From IMG/VR virus record IMGVR_UViG_3300045131_001469, positions 1 to 37,368 of that record: a stretch of 37,368 nucleotides of DNA; one strand, written 5' to 3'. The notes under the pieces were generated by a model. It had not been told where the DNA came from. It worked only from the letters and a program-made list of their open reading frames with translations, and searched no databases. The DNA comes from a virus. Position numbers and translations under genes: made by a program. This document shows positions 19,949 through 28,170 of the stretch, in pieces (the stretch's first letter is position 1; the number at the start of each line of letters is the position of its first letter).

Positions 19949-21042
19949 TGACTTCGGCGATAGTCCGTCTCGTGAAACAAGAAGTCCAACTCACTCCGCT
20001 GAAGATCAGCAATGGGGCATTGCAGGTTAAAGGATTCCCGCGCCGCCTGAAGTTGCTCGACTGGGGTGTCAACCAAACCGTGTACGGGCCGGTGATCGTC
20101 AATGAGACGACGGCCGCGCTGCTACCGATGAACCAGAAGAAGCTGGGCTTCGACACCATCGCGCTCGATTACGAGCACAACACGGTCAAGGGGACTCCCG
20201 AGTTTGAGCGTACCAGGGAACCGCGTGAGATCGCCGCCAATGGTGTCCCGCTTGTTGTTCCTGGGGAAGGGCTGTTCTTCGATGCGCTGGAGTACACGCC
20301 GAGCGGCAAGCAAAACCACCTGAACTACATTGACCTCTCCCCGACCCCGAGGCTTTCGGACAAGGGCGAAGTGGTGTTTCTGCATTCCGTCGCGCTATGT
20401 CGCCAGGGCGCCGTCGAGGGGCTGCGTTACTTTTCTGTCACGCTGGGTAATGAGGATGTCAGTACAACAAACCAAGGAGCAAGCAGCATGAATGAATTGA
20501 TGGCGTTTTTGAAGAAGGTGTTCAAGTTGCCGGATACGGCGACGGATGAGGATGTGATGAAGGCGTTTCAGGGTGCGGTATCCATGCCGTCTGATGGCGG
20601 CGGCGAGCCCGCCCCCCTTTCCGTGCGGATCCTCGCGCTGGAATCGGCTGTGAAGCCTCTGGTTGCCCTCGTGGCGGCTGATGGCCAGCTCACCACGCTG
20701 AGCGCCGGGCTTGATGGTCTCAAGACCCGCATCGGCGACGTGGATGTCCAGGGCAAACTGACGGCGCTCTCCACCACGGTGGAAACTGTCCAGAAGGATG
20801 TCGTGTGTTTCATGGCCCGTGTGGCAGGCAAGGTTGTGCCTTTGAGCGCCGAGGATCTGGCGAAGACCTCGATGGAGACGCTTACCGCCATGATCGAGAA
20901 ATTGCCCGTGACTGTGCCGGTCGCGCAGTTGACGGCGTTGTCAGCGGATGGCGCGGCGCAAGTCGTTTCGGCCATTCCTGATGGGGATGTGAAGATCGCG
21001 CGGGCGTGCGGTCTGGATCCGGCGAAGGTGTTTAAGAAGTAG
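19948..21042 (+). CDS. Mu I-like prohead protease
   Basis: This 364-residue protein is of the Mu gpI type. The N-terminal half is the protease (GFPRRLKLLDWGVNQTVYGP, VIVNETTAALLP, TIALDYEHNTVKGTPEF), with the LDYEHNT stretch fitting the family's conserved core. The C-terminal half is the scaffold: helical, acidic and Ala/Thr-rich, with repeated LTTLSAG/LTALSTT-like segments. In Mu the scaffold is also made separately from an internal start (gene Z); this gene has an equivalent start at codon 181. It cleaves scaffold and capsid proteins during procapsid maturation. Start uncertain because no clean ribosome site precedes the ATG. Confidence 0.82.
   Translation: MTSAIVRLVKQEVQLTPLKISNGALQVKGFPRRLKLLDWGVNQTVYGPVIVNETTAALLPMNQKKLGFDTIALDYEHNTVKGTPEFERTREPREIAANGVPLVVPGEGLFFDALEYTPSGKQNHLNYIDLSPTPRLSDKGEVVFLHSVALCRQGAVEGLRYFSVTLGNEDVSTTNQGASSMNELMAFLKKVFKLPDTATDEDVMKAFQGAVSMPSDGGGEPAPLSVRILALESAVKPLVALVAADGQLTTLSAGLDGLKTRIGDVDVQGKLTALSTTVETVQKDVVCFMARVAGKVVPLSAEDLAKTSMETLTAMIEKLPVTVPVAQLTALSADGAAQVVSAIPDGDVKIARACGLDPAKVFKK
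20488..21042 (+). CDS. Nested scaffold protein (Mu Z-like)
   Basis: An in-frame ATG at codon 181 of the protease gene is preceded by CCAAGGAG at ideal spacing, giving a 184-residue protein starting MNELMAFLKKVFKLPDTATD. This is the exact arrangement of Mu genes I and Z, where the protease and its scaffold share a C-terminus. The sequence is acidic, helical and repetitive, as expected for a scaffold removed before DNA packaging. Confidence 0.75.
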   Translation: MNELMAFLKKVFKLPDTATDEDVMKAFQGAVSMPSDGGGEPAPLSVRILALESAVKPLVALVAADGQLTTLSAGLDGLKTRIGDVDVQGKLTALSTTVETVQKDVVCFMARVAGKVVPLSAEDLAKTSMETLTAMIEKLPVTVPVAQLTALSADGAAQVVSAIPDGDVKIARACGLDPAKVFKK

Positions 21043-21043
21043 A

Positions 21044-21064
21044 ACGTGAGACGTAAGACGTGAA
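21044..21064 (+). repeat. Heptamer tandem repeat after the protease gene
   Basis: Three units, ACGTGAG, ACGTAAG and ACGTGAA, lie directly after the stop codon and before the next gene's ribosome site. They are comparable in period and position to the repeats at 19872 and 23338. Confidence 0.6.
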
Positions 21065-21104
21065 GTGTTGAAGGAAAATCAAAACCAAAAGAGGAGATGA
21101 GATC

Positions 21105-21953
21105 GTGAAGAAGACAATGATGGTGGCGGTGATGGGAATGGTTCTGTGTGGAGTGGCGTATGGTGCGGCATTGACGGCTGAAAGGGATACGTATCAGCGG
21201 CCGAACCAGTACACGTCGCTGACGGTGGCGAGTAACTCGATTATCTATGCCGGTGCGTTGGTGTGCGTGAACTCCAGCGGCCTGGCGGTTCCGGCTGCGG
21301 ATAGCGCTGGCTTTGCGGTGGTTGGCCGCGCCGAAGCGACGGTGGATAACCGGGGCGTGCTCTATGTGGCGACCAAGACGATCAAGGTTGCCAGGGGAAC
21401 GTTCCGCTGGGCCAACGGCGATGTGATCGCGGTGGCTGATATCGGCAAGATCGTCTATGTCACCGATGACCAGACGGTTTCTAAGACGGGCGGCGGCCAG
21501 AACATCATCGCCGGATCCGTGGTGGATGTGGATGCCGGCGGCGTCTGGGTCGATACCGCCAAAGTGGGGCCCATTGGGGCTGCTACTCCGTCGAGCCTGG
21601 CTGTGTCCGGAGCGGCCACAGTTGGCACGACACTCGGGGTGACGGGCGTCGCAACCCTCACAGGCAATGCAGTCGCCAATGAGGTCGATGCGCGGACGGC
21701 TACGGCGTTGCTCCTGGGCAAGGCTACGGCCACAAGCGTGACCATCGGAGCTTCTGATGCCGATGTGAGCGTTCCGGGCGCTCTCGGTGTGACGGGCGCC
21801 ATTGTTGGATCCAGCACGGTTGCGGCGACCGGATACAAGATCGGAACGATTGCTGGATGGAGCGGCATTGTGACGAATCTCGCTCCGGGAGGAACTAACT
21901 TCGAATACCGGGCCGGTGGCATAACGACCAACGTTGTGTTCGCTGCTGAGTAA
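21105..21953 (+). CDS. Head decoration-like protein with Sec signal peptide
   Basis: The 282-residue product starts at GTG (GAGGAG site upstream) with a typical signal peptide: MKKTMMVAVMGMVLCGVAYG, followed by AALTAERD. Residues 25-150 resemble capsid decoration/cement proteins (DUF2190 style) in RDTYQRPNQYTSLTVASN, IYAGALVCVNSSGLAVPA and the VADIGKIVYVTDDQTVSKT region. From about 160 on, short repeats such as ATVGTTLGVTGVATLTGNAV look like fibre sequence. It occupies the place of a head decoration gene between I/Z and the major capsid T. A Sec signal on a capsid component is unexpected. Confidence 0.6.
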   Translation: MKKTMMVAVMGMVLCGVAYGAALTAERDTYQRPNQYTSLTVASNSIIYAGALVCVNSSGLAVPAADSAGFAVVGRAEATVDNRGVLYVATKTIKVARGTFRWANGDVIAVADIGKIVYVTDDQTVSKTGGGQNIIAGSVVDVDAGGVWVDTAKVGPIGAATPSSLAVSGAATVGTTLGVTGVATLTGNAVANEVDARTATALLLGKATATSVTIGASDADVSVPGALGVTGAIVGSSTVAATGYKIGTIAGWSGIVTNLAPGGTNFEYRAGGITTNVVFAAE

Positions 21954-22012
21954 GCCTTAACCAATCACGAGAAGAACTGAACTGAACTGAAACTTAACTA
22001 GGAGAAAAGACA

Positions 22013-22897
22013 ATGGATATCAATGCGGCGAATCTGACGGCGTTATCGAAGAGTTACAACACGGCGTTTCAACAGGGCTTGGGCTTTGTCCCGCCCGTGT
22101 CGATCGACTTCCTGTTCCGGGACTTCCCCTCGACCACGGCGGCGAACTTCTACGCCTGGATGGAACAGATCCCCGGCTTCCGGGAGTGGGTGGGTGATCG
22201 CGTTTTCAAAAACGTGCGCGGCCAGAAGTTCGAGGTCCTCAACCGCGACTGGGAAGATAGCGTCTCGATGAACAAGAACGAGATCATGGATGATCAGTAC
22301 GGTGTCTATACGCCCCTTGTGCAGATGATGGGCGAAGCCTGGACGCTGAAGAAGTACCAGCTCGTTCTCGCGGTGCTCACGGGAAATCCCCTGTGCTTCA
22401 CCGGCAAGGCGATCTTCGCCGATGACCATCCCTACGGTGACAACACCGTGGATAACGTGGTGACCGCCGCCCTGAGCGAGGCCACGTTCAACGCGGCGAT
22501 CCTGGCGGCGGCCGGCTGGAAGTTCAGCAACGGCGAACTGTGCCGTACCCGGTTCACGCACCTGGTGCATGGCCCGAAGCTGCATGAGACCGCCTTCCAC
22601 CTCGTGGATGCGCAGTTCCATGTGACCGGAGGCGTCGCGATCGATAACCCCAACTACAAGCGCGTCCAGCGCGTTGAGTTGGAGGATTTGGCCGGTGACT
22701 TTGATGACTACTGGTATCTGATCGATGCCAGCAAGCCGATCAAGGCGGTAGCCCGCCAGATCCGACAGGAAGCCGCGCCCCTGATGGATACCCGCGTCGA
22801 GGAAGTGATGCGGACGGGCAAGTTCGACGTGATGGCTGATGGCCGTGCCGCCGCTGGCCCCACGTTCCCGCACCTGGTCTACGGCGGGATCCTGTAA
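22013..22897 (+). CDS. Major capsid protein, Mu gpT-like
   Basis: A 294-residue protein of the Mu-like major head subunit gpT family. Typical motifs are SIDFLFRDFPSTTAANFYAW, IPGFREWVGDRVFKNVRGQ, DWEDSVSMNKNEIMDDQYG, LTGNPLCFTGKAIFADDHPY and the C-terminal FPHLVYGGIL. Several hundred copies form the icosahedral shell (HK97-type fold). It follows the decoration-type gene and a pentamer repeat (GAACT units) in the 59-base intergenic space, and has a strong AGGAG site. A long-range hairpin follows the gene. Confidence 0.9.
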   Translation: MDINAANLTALSKSYNTAFQQGLGFVPPVSIDFLFRDFPSTTAANFYAWMEQIPGFREWVGDRVFKNVRGQKFEVLNRDWEDSVSMNKNEIMDDQYGVYTPLVQMMGEAWTLKKYQLVLAVLTGNPLCFTGKAIFADDHPYGDNTVDNVVTAALSEATFNAAILAAAGWKFSNGELCRTRFTHLVHGPKLHETAFHLVDAQFHVTGGVAIDNPNYKRVQRVELEDLAGDFDDYWYLIDASKPIKAVARQIRQEAAPLMDTRVEEVMRTGKFDVMADGRAAAGPTFPHLVYGGIL

Positions 22898-22917
22898 GCA
22901 ATCTGTGAAACGCATAG

Positions 22918-22953
22918 TCCCGGGGCGTAAGCCTCACGGTGAACGCCTCGGGA
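22918..22953 (+). terminator. Hairpin after the major capsid gene
   Basis: TCCCGGGGCGT pairs with ACGCCTCGGGA (one mismatch) around a 14-base loop. Lacking a T run, it is more likely a processing or stability element that keeps capsid mRNA abundant, or a weak terminator; not proven. Confidence 0.5.
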
Positions 22954-22977
22954 GTCTCTCGAAAAGAAAGGATTGAT

Positions 22978-23265
22978 ATGGGAATCGAAGCAAAAGAACT
23001 GAAAGCCGGACTGGTCATCACCCAGGAAGGCAAACGCGTTGTTGAGCCAAAGGCCGGCAATTGCGCAGTGCGACCCGTGGCAGGCGGCGCGTTCGTCAAG
23101 GCCAATGGCCAGGACGTTATCCGGGATCTCGCAATCCTGTTCCCGAAATGTGTTTTCCTCTGGCTGTCCAAGCCGATCAAGGAGATTGCTCCCGAAGGTG
23201 GGAATAAGCCTGGCGATGATGGGAAGAAGCCTAGCGACTCAGATCCCAAGAAACCCGCAAAATAA
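22978..23265 (+). CDS. Hypothetical head protein
   Basis: A 95-residue protein from an ATG preceded by AAAGGA. The N-terminus reads MGIEAKELKAGLVITQEGKR, then VVEPKAGNCAVRPVAGG, suggesting a small beta domain. The C-terminus is a flexible, Lys/Asp/Pro-rich tail (GNKPGDDGKKPSDSDPKKPA). Its position between capsid T and gp36 suggests a head accessory or joining protein. No family recognised. Confidence 0.5.
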   Translation: MGIEAKELKAGLVITQEGKRVVEPKAGNCAVRPVAGGAFVKANGQDVIRDLAILFPKCVFLWLSKPIKEIAPEGGNKPGDDGKKPSDSDPKKPAK

Positions 23266-23271
23266 GATCCC

Positions 23272-23359
23272 TGCGGCTATGCCGCATACTGCACCCGGGC
23301 GGTCAGTCCCGGTCCCCCTGGGGCTGGCCGCCATTTAACATCTCACATCTCACATCCTC
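23272..23359 (+). terminator. Two hairpins and heptamer repeat before gp36
   Basis: TGCGGC-TAT-GCCGCA forms a tight hairpin (23272-23286). A longer arm pair, GGCGGTCAG and CTGGCCGCC (23298-23332), is followed by ATTTAA. Then come ACATCTC units in tandem (23338-23351) and ACATCCTC just before the ATG. A terminator plus repeat-bearing control region is plausible. Confidence 0.45.
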
Positions 23360-23782
23360 ATGTCCTACATCCTCCAATCAGACCTCGACGGGAAGATCCC
23401 CGCTCAACTGTTGCTCCAGGCGCTGGATGATAACGGTGATGGCCTGGCGGATGCTGACGTGTGGGATAAGATCGTTGTGGACGTGGAGAGCGCCATCAAC
23501 AGCAGGCTGGAAGGCAACTACGCCATTCCCCTGGCTGAGCCAATTCCGGCCATCATCAGTGAGGCCGCCAAAGTCCTGGCCGCAGAGGCCGTCTATTTGC
23601 GCCGTGGGCTTGCCGGTGACCAAAATCCCTGGGTTAAGCAGGCTGACGCCATGCGTAAGCGCCTGGAGGAGATTGGCAGTGGCGATAAGCCCCTGAAGCC
23701 CGGCACCTCTCCCCAGGGACCGGCTGGAGTCGTGATTACTGAAACATCCCGGCTGAATACCGGGGATTATCTAATGCTTTGA
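23360..23782 (+). CDS. Mu gp36-like protein (DUF1320), head-tail connector
   Basis: A 140-residue protein. The opening SYILQSDLDGKIPAQLLLQA, an acidic loop DDNGDGLADADVWD reminiscent of an EF-hand, the helix VDVESAINSRLEGNYAIPL and the segment LAAEAVYLRRGL are family-typical of Mu gp36/DUF1320. These proteins act in head completion and neck assembly. No Shine-Dalgarno is obvious before the ATG, which directly follows a repeat, so the start is moderately certain. The C-terminal tail is Pro/Gly-rich (KPGTSPQGPAG). Confidence 0.75.
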   Translation: MSYILQSDLDGKIPAQLLLQALDDNGDGLADADVWDKIVVDVESAINSRLEGNYAIPLAEPIPAIISEAAKVLAAEAVYLRRGLAGDQNPWVKQADAMRKRLEEIGSGDKPLKPGTSPQGPAGVVITETSRLNTGDYLML

Positions 23783-23794
23783 AAGGAGACCATC

Positions 23795-24013
23795 ATGCCT
23801 GAGAAACGAACCATTGAAACAGTCCGCGCTGCCGTAACCCTGATTGATGAAGAAGGGAATCCGGTTCCCGGCGCTCCCGAGGAGGGCTCCGTGATCCGCG
23901 TGAAGCGGGCGGGGAAAGCCGTGATCCCTATCCAGGAGATCATGCAGGAACTCAAAGCCGCGTACCCGGGCGTCACCTGGAAGTTCGGCGAAAGCAAACC
24001 GATCGTCGTCTAA
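23795..24013 (+). CDS. Small hypothetical protein
   Basis: A 72-residue protein with an AAAGGAG site. It looks beta-rich with a helix (ETVRAAVTLIDEEGNPVPGA, then IQEIMQELKAAYP). Lies between the gp36 type and a tail-completion candidate; no family recognised. Confidence 0.5.
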   Translation: MPEKRTIETVRAAVTLIDEEGNPVPGAPEEGSVIRVKRAGKAVIPIQEIMQELKAAYPGVTWKFGESKPIVV

Positions 24014-24014
24014 C

Positions 24015-24524
24015 ATGGAATCACCCACCATATCGCAAATCATCCGCACCTACTTCGAGGATATCTCGCAGTGGGCTCGCGAACAGGGAGGGACTCCCTT
24101 TCTGGCGCGGGATCCGGCGGAGCCTTATGAGCTCATCGCAGGGATGGGGCCGAATGATTTTCGGGTGGTATTGAATTGGGCGGGCGATAAGGAATTTGGC
24201 GGGAACATCCTCCAGCATCTGGACAAGCACAGCATCGAGGTCTGGATCGGGCGGGCACGGGGCCTCGAGGCGGATCCCAACCGGAGCCTGGTCTACCCCG
24301 ATGGCCAGAAAGTGGCTTTGCTTGACCTGGCGGAGTCGTGCAAGCAGCGGATGCTGGGCCTTAAGTTCCCGGCGGAAGTGACCAAGAAATACACCGTCTA
24401 TGTGGGGACGGACCCGGTAACTACTCCGGACGGGATATCGATGGCAGCCTACAAGTTGAGCTTTACGCTCGATGTGGCCGGCCGGGCAGTGACCTATAGG
24501 CAAGTCGAATCGTTTAACGCATAA
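24015..24524 (+). CDS. Probable tail completion protein (gp37-like position)
   Basis: A 169-residue protein that follows the gp36-type gene, as gp37 does in Mu relatives. Recognisable stretches are an N-terminal helix (ISQIIRTYFEDISQWAREQG), a strand pattern SIEVWIGRARGLEADPNRSL and a closing beta region (SMAAYKLSFTLDVAGRAVTY), compatible with a tail-terminator or minor-tail fold. The assignment rests on position and general fold; no clear family match. The ATG lies two bases after the previous stop. Confidence 0.45.
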   Translation: MESPTISQIIRTYFEDISQWAREQGGTPFLARDPAEPYELIAGMGPNDFRVVLNWAGDKEFGGNILQHLDKHSIEVWIGRARGLEADPNRSLVYPDGQKVALLDLAESCKQRMLGLKFPAEVTKKYTVYVGTDPVTTPDGISMAAYKLSFTLDVAGRAVTYRQVESFNA

Positions 24525-24535
24525 GGAGAATCATC

Positions 24536-25186
24536 ATGGCACATACATTTATCGTGGGCGAAGACCTCTTCAGTTTTGCGGATACCAACTGGGAACTCGT
24601 GAAGCGGAAACGCTCCAACCAGGTTTCCAACGCTGTGGCCAAGGGCGGGGATGGCGAATACATGCCCGACACCGAACAGAGCTATGATGAAAAGCAGGAG
24701 ATCACGCTGATGTATCGGGCGAAATCCAAGGAAGCCGCTTTGGCTGTTGCCATATCGCTTGGGCTGGCTTGCACCTCCGGGTATATTCCGCTCAGCATCA
24801 AGGTAACCACGAAAAATACCGGGCATGCCGAAATCGAAATCACTGGGCATAAGCATGGCGCCAGCACGCATGACGTCAATTCTATCGATTTCTCCACCAC
24901 GGTCGACGGCTGGGGCGCTACTGATTTCTGCAGCGCGGCAGCCGATGATGGCTGCCAGAGCGGATCCATCGCGGCGGCGATCGAGCACAGGGATGGGCTC
25001 AACAAGGCCGGGAATTTCCTGGTCGGGCGAAGCCAGGGCTGCAAGGTGGATGTGAGCGGCACCTATATCTCTGATACGGCGCCGGCCTTGGACGCTGATT
25101 ATACTGATGATGGATCAGACATCGATGAGGGTGACGACTTCTGGACGGCCAGCCTCAAGGGCCACAAATACCTCATACCCGCATAA
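24536..25186 (+). CDS. Probable major tail tube protein
   Basis: This 216-residue protein lies upstream of the tape measure with one gene between, the place of a siphovirus tail tube protein. The sequence is beta-rich: NWELVKRKRSNQVSNAVAKG, QSYDEKQEITLMYRAKSKE, SIKVTTKNTGHAEIEITGH, and an Asp-rich C-terminus (DYTDDGSDIDEGDDFW). It has a good AAGGAG site. No sheath gene precedes it, which argues for a non-contractile tail. Family assignment by position and composition. Confidence 0.55.
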   Translation: MAHTFIVGEDLFSFADTNWELVKRKRSNQVSNAVAKGGDGEYMPDTEQSYDEKQEITLMYRAKSKEAALAVAISLGLACTSGYIPLSIKVTTKNTGHAEIEITGHKHGASTHDVNSIDFSTTVDGWGATDFCSAAADDGCQSGSIAAAIEHRDGLNKAGNFLVGRSQGCKVDVSGTYISDTAPALDADYTDDGSDIDEGDDFWTASLKGHKYLIPA

Positions 25187-25199
25187 GGAGGGCCGGGCT

Positions 25200-25940
25200 A
25201 TGTCCGCCCTCCACGATCTCACCATCAAAGCCATCCGCCGCGCCCAGTCACAGGGCGGCATTGTGGATCCAGTCGAGGATTATCCCGCAATCACCGAACT
25301 GGATCGGCTCGCCAGGGCGGCGACGGAAATGGTTCCCGAGGATCGCCTGTTATTTCTCGATCTCCCCGTGGTAGTGGGCAATGCGATGTTATACCGCCTG
25401 TCCTGGGGAGCATCGGATTGGTTGACTCAGTTGGCCATGGAATGGTTCCGCGATGAGCCGACGATGTTGGATCGATCAATCGTGTGGGCGCATGTCCATT
25501 CTCACGACCCCAAAGCGTTCGTCTTCGCGGCCAATTCAACCTCTGCCCGCAAGGCCATCATGAAATGGAGCCAGGGATTGACGGCATCGTTTCAGTCGCT
25601 AATGGCGGCCGCCGATCAACTGTGTCCAAATTTTGTCGAGTCGGATGAGCCGGGAAAAAAGAAGTCCGGGCCAATTTCGAACGGCCCCGTTTTGAATCGG
25701 CTGATGGAGGATTACAAACAAAAGGTGGAGTACTTCATCTGGGAGATCTCCGCTGAAGCCCTGGCTGTGCTGATCCGCGCCAATCGCCTTCAGGCTGAAA
25801 TGAATGATAGGGAACAAATATCAGCTGCAGGGATTGCCCCCTCATCCGATAGCCGGATCACCAAAGCAATCATGAAATTCCAGAGGGCGGCAAAGGAATT
25901 TGTGAGCACGATCGTTGCACGAAATAAAGGATCGAAGTAA
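25200..25940 (+). CDS. Hypothetical tail protein, possible assembly chaperone
   Basis: A 246-residue, largely helical protein between the tail tube candidate and the tape measure, where tail assembly chaperones usually sit. It has an AAGGAGG site 8 bases before the ATG. Recognisable stretches: SALHDLTIKAIRRAQSQGGI, LPVVVGNAMLYRLSWGASDW, and a charged helical C-terminus (LMEDYKQKVEYFIWEISAEA). No slippery heptamer was identified at its end, so there is no evidence for the frameshift typical of the chaperone pair. Confidence 0.45.
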   Translation: MSALHDLTIKAIRRAQSQGGIVDPVEDYPAITELDRLARAATEMVPEDRLLFLDLPVVVGNAMLYRLSWGASDWLTQLAMEWFRDEPTMLDRSIVWAHVHSHDPKAFVFAANSTSARKAIMKWSQGLTASFQSLMAAADQLCPNFVESDEPGKKKSGPISNGPVLNRLMEDYKQKVEYFIWEISAEALAVLIRANRLQAEMNDREQISAAGIAPSSDSRITKAIMKFQRAAKEFVSTIVARNKGSK

Positions 25941-25943
25941 CCC

Positions 25944-27482
25944 ATGTCTGAAAACGGAAACCTAGATTATTCGGTCAACATCAACGATACGGATCTGCTT
26001 CGTTTGGTAGAGGATCTGAAGAAAACGCAAGCCGAGCTTCGTAAACTTAGCCGGGATGCTGGAGACGTAGCCGCCTCGATGGCTAAATACGAGGCTATCG
26101 ACTTCAGCAAGATGGTTTCGCAGACGCAAAAGAGCGGCGGGAATAATGCGGTCAAGTCGCTTATTGCCGATTCAGCCGCCGCAACTGGCGGGGTCAATAA
26201 GATCACATCAGCCCTGTTCGGGATGAATGCCATCCTGAGCGGAAATATCAAATCGATTGCTCTGATGGCAGGCCGGGGTGGTCTTATCACCGGAACTTTT
26301 CTTGCGGCGTATGAAGTCGGGAAACGCCTCGCCGAGTTGACCTACGGCCTCCTGGACAAGCTGGTGGCGATGCCTGGGGATAACGGGTTCGTCGAATACT
26401 ACAAGAACTCCGCGAATGCGGCGCAGGTCTTCATGCGCCAAAACCAAATCGCCATGGATAAGGCCGTAAAAGATGCCAACAATGCGGCCGACGAGATAAT
26501 CAAGGGATTAGCGAGAATCGAAAAGACGAATAGTCGGCGGTCCTCTGTGGAATCCTCCACCTCTAAATACAAGCTTGCTGCTGGTGATATCACGCCGGAG
26601 GCTGATCTTGAAGTGACCCGGCAGGGAAGGATCAGAGCAGCTCTCGAAAAGAAAAGTTTTGCGGAACGTTCATTCCGCACAGCATCGCAGAGTGCAGGAA
26701 GCGTCAAATTGGTAGCTGACCAAGCCCAATTTGATTATGAGAATATCCGGAGTCAGGCCGGTGGATCTGAGAGTCCGGAAATGTTGGCCGCATTAAAGAA
26801 CGCAAAGGCCGTTCGCGACAAAACAAAAGAGCAATTTGAAGCGGCGATGAAGACAGTTGTGGAAATTCGCCAGACCCTGACCGACACCGTTGCCGACGCA
26901 AATGCTGAAATCGAAAACGCGAATAATGACGCGGCCACTCAGTTTGAATCGATCCAAAAAAGCAAAGCCAGCAAATCATTTTCCGAAACACAGGCCACTG
27001 ATAAAGAGGAAGGCGATGCCCGAAAGGCTCGATTGGTTATCGAATCCCAGCGCAAGTATCACGAAAAATATGATCCGATGTCCGACCAGGAGAAACTAGG
27101 CGTCACCAATCGAAACATTGGGAAATGGAAAGAGAATCTTGCCGGCGCCTCTACCGAGAAAGAACGTCTTGGGGCAACTGAAAAGCTTGAAGCCCAATAT
27201 CAGGAACGGGACCGGCTGAAAAAACGGATCACGGAATCAGCCTCAAAGGGCCAGGATGAGTCGACCGGACGGGCGGACAGAATAAAGGATGCCACGGATA
27301 ACATCTCAAAAGCCCGTCAGAAACAAACGGGTGGCGCGAGCCTGGGAGATGCCTTCAGCCGGATGTATGATGTCAAGAAGGGCCGGACTCCGTCTGATGC
27401 CGCCGCTCAACAGACGGCCGACAATACCCGGATCATTGCGGAAAATACCGCTCAACTCAAACAACTGGGAGCCGTGCAATGA
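25944..27482 (+). CDS. Tail tape measure protein
   Basis: A 512-residue protein, largely charged helix (DLLRLVEDLKKTQAELRKLS, EMLAALKNAKAVRDKTKEQF). Its central hydrophobic region (SIALMAGRGGLITGTFLAAY, residues 105-124, then ELTYGLLDKLVAM) fits the membrane-active segment of tape measures. The length sets the tail: at about 0.15 nm per residue this predicts roughly 75-80 nm, short for a siphovirus. The final part (DNTRIIAENTAQLKQLG) is a typical coiled-coil end. Its stop overlaps the next gene as ATGA. Confidence 0.78.
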   Translation: MSENGNLDYSVNINDTDLLRLVEDLKKTQAELRKLSRDAGDVAASMAKYEAIDFSKMVSQTQKSGGNNAVKSLIADSAAATGGVNKITSALFGMNAILSGNIKSIALMAGRGGLITGTFLAAYEVGKRLAELTYGLLDKLVAMPGDNGFVEYYKNSANAAQVFMRQNQIAMDKAVKDANNAADEIIKGLARIEKTNSRRSSVESSTSKYKLAAGDITPEADLEVTRQGRIRAALEKKSFAERSFRTASQSAGSVKLVADQAQFDYENIRSQAGGSESPEMLAALKNAKAVRDKTKEQFEAAMKTVVEIRQTLTDTVADANAEIENANNDAATQFESIQKSKASKSFSETQATDKEEGDARKARLVIESQRKYHEKYDPMSDQEKLGVTNRNIGKWKENLAGASTEKERLGATEKLEAQYQERDRLKKRITESASKGQDESTGRADRIKDATDNISKARQKQTGGASLGDAFSRMYDVKKGRTPSDAAAQQTADNTRIIAENTAQLKQLGAVQ

Positions 27483-27844
27483 GCGTCACAGCAGTGAAGA
27501 AAGATCTCTGGTACAGCGAGGGCGTCCAGTGCCAGGTTGAAACCCAGACTGTCGTCGACGGCGACACGTCAAAACTTCAATGGCGTGACCATTTCACGAT
27601 CTCGCTGGTTCAGAAGTTCGTGAAAATGATTGCGTTCTATTCGGAAACCCGAACAACTCGTAGCAGTTTCACCTTTAACACTGGAGCCGATACAGAATGC
27701 ACCTGGTCAGAAACCGGGAAGAAATTCTTCTGCACGAGTGATGAGCCCAAGATTACAGACTTTATTACCGGAGAAGGCGAGGAGAGCCAGGTCTGGGAGC
27801 ATTATACCGATTGGGAGGATATCCCGGATACTGCCTATCCGTGA
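27479..27844 (+). CDS. Hypothetical tail protein
   Basis: A 121-residue protein coupled to the tape measure by ATGA; likely a distal-tail or tail-tip component by position. Beta-rich sequence (EGVQCQVETQTVVDGDTSKL, FYSETRTTRSSFTFNTGADT) with a Trp- and acid-rich C-terminus. No family recognised. Its stop codon abuts the stop of a minus-strand gene. Confidence 0.5.
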   Translation: MSVTAVKKDLWYSEGVQCQVETQTVVDGDTSKLQWRDHFTISLVQKFVKMIAFYSETRTTRSSFTFNTGADTECTWSETGKKFFCTSDEPKITDFITGEGEESQVWEHYTDWEDIPDTAYP

Positions 27845-28144
27845 TCAATGCCGGCGGGAACCAAAGGCGGCGCCACGGGTGGCACTGGATTCAACTCGGT
27901 ATCCGGTAGACGTGCGGATGATTTGCTGATTGGCAACGCCGGGGCCGCCCTCGACATAATAGCCGGTCGGGGTCTTATAGGCGGTTCGGGTACCGGCCGG
28001 GGTTGTGACTGAGTAGCCCGTGCGGGTTGTCCGGATCTCCCTGGCGGCCGTGGCGGCCTGGATGGCGACGATATCATTGGTGGAGTTACCCGCGAAGAGC
28101 GGGATGGCGATGACTGAGAGAAGAATGACGATCACCGTTTTCAT
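27845..28144 (-). CDS. Exported small protein with TGY repeats (moron candidate)
   Basis: The only minus-strand gene inside the late tail operon. The 99-residue product starts with a signal peptide (MKTVIVILLSVIAIPLFAG), followed by a short helix and three related repeats around TGYSVTTPAG, TGYYVEGGPG and TGYRVESSAT. It should be secreted to the periplasm or outer surface. Opposite orientation and no coupling mark it as a possible moron, expressed independently and perhaps in the lysogen. No strong ribosome site is visible upstream of the ATG. No family recognised. Confidence 0.6.
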   Translation of the reverse strand: MKTVIVILLSVIAIPLFAGNSTNDIVAIQAATAAREIRTTRTGYSVTTPAGTRTAYKTPTGYYVEGGPGVANQQIIRTSTGYRVESSATRGAAFGSRRH

Positions 28145-28170
28145 AGGAATAGATTAACACAGAGGGCACC

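Noticed and set aside
25900-25945. Frameshift site in the tail chaperone region
   Set aside because: I looked for a slippery heptamer of the A-AAA-AAG or G-GGA-AAC type near the end of the 246-residue gene and saw none convincing.
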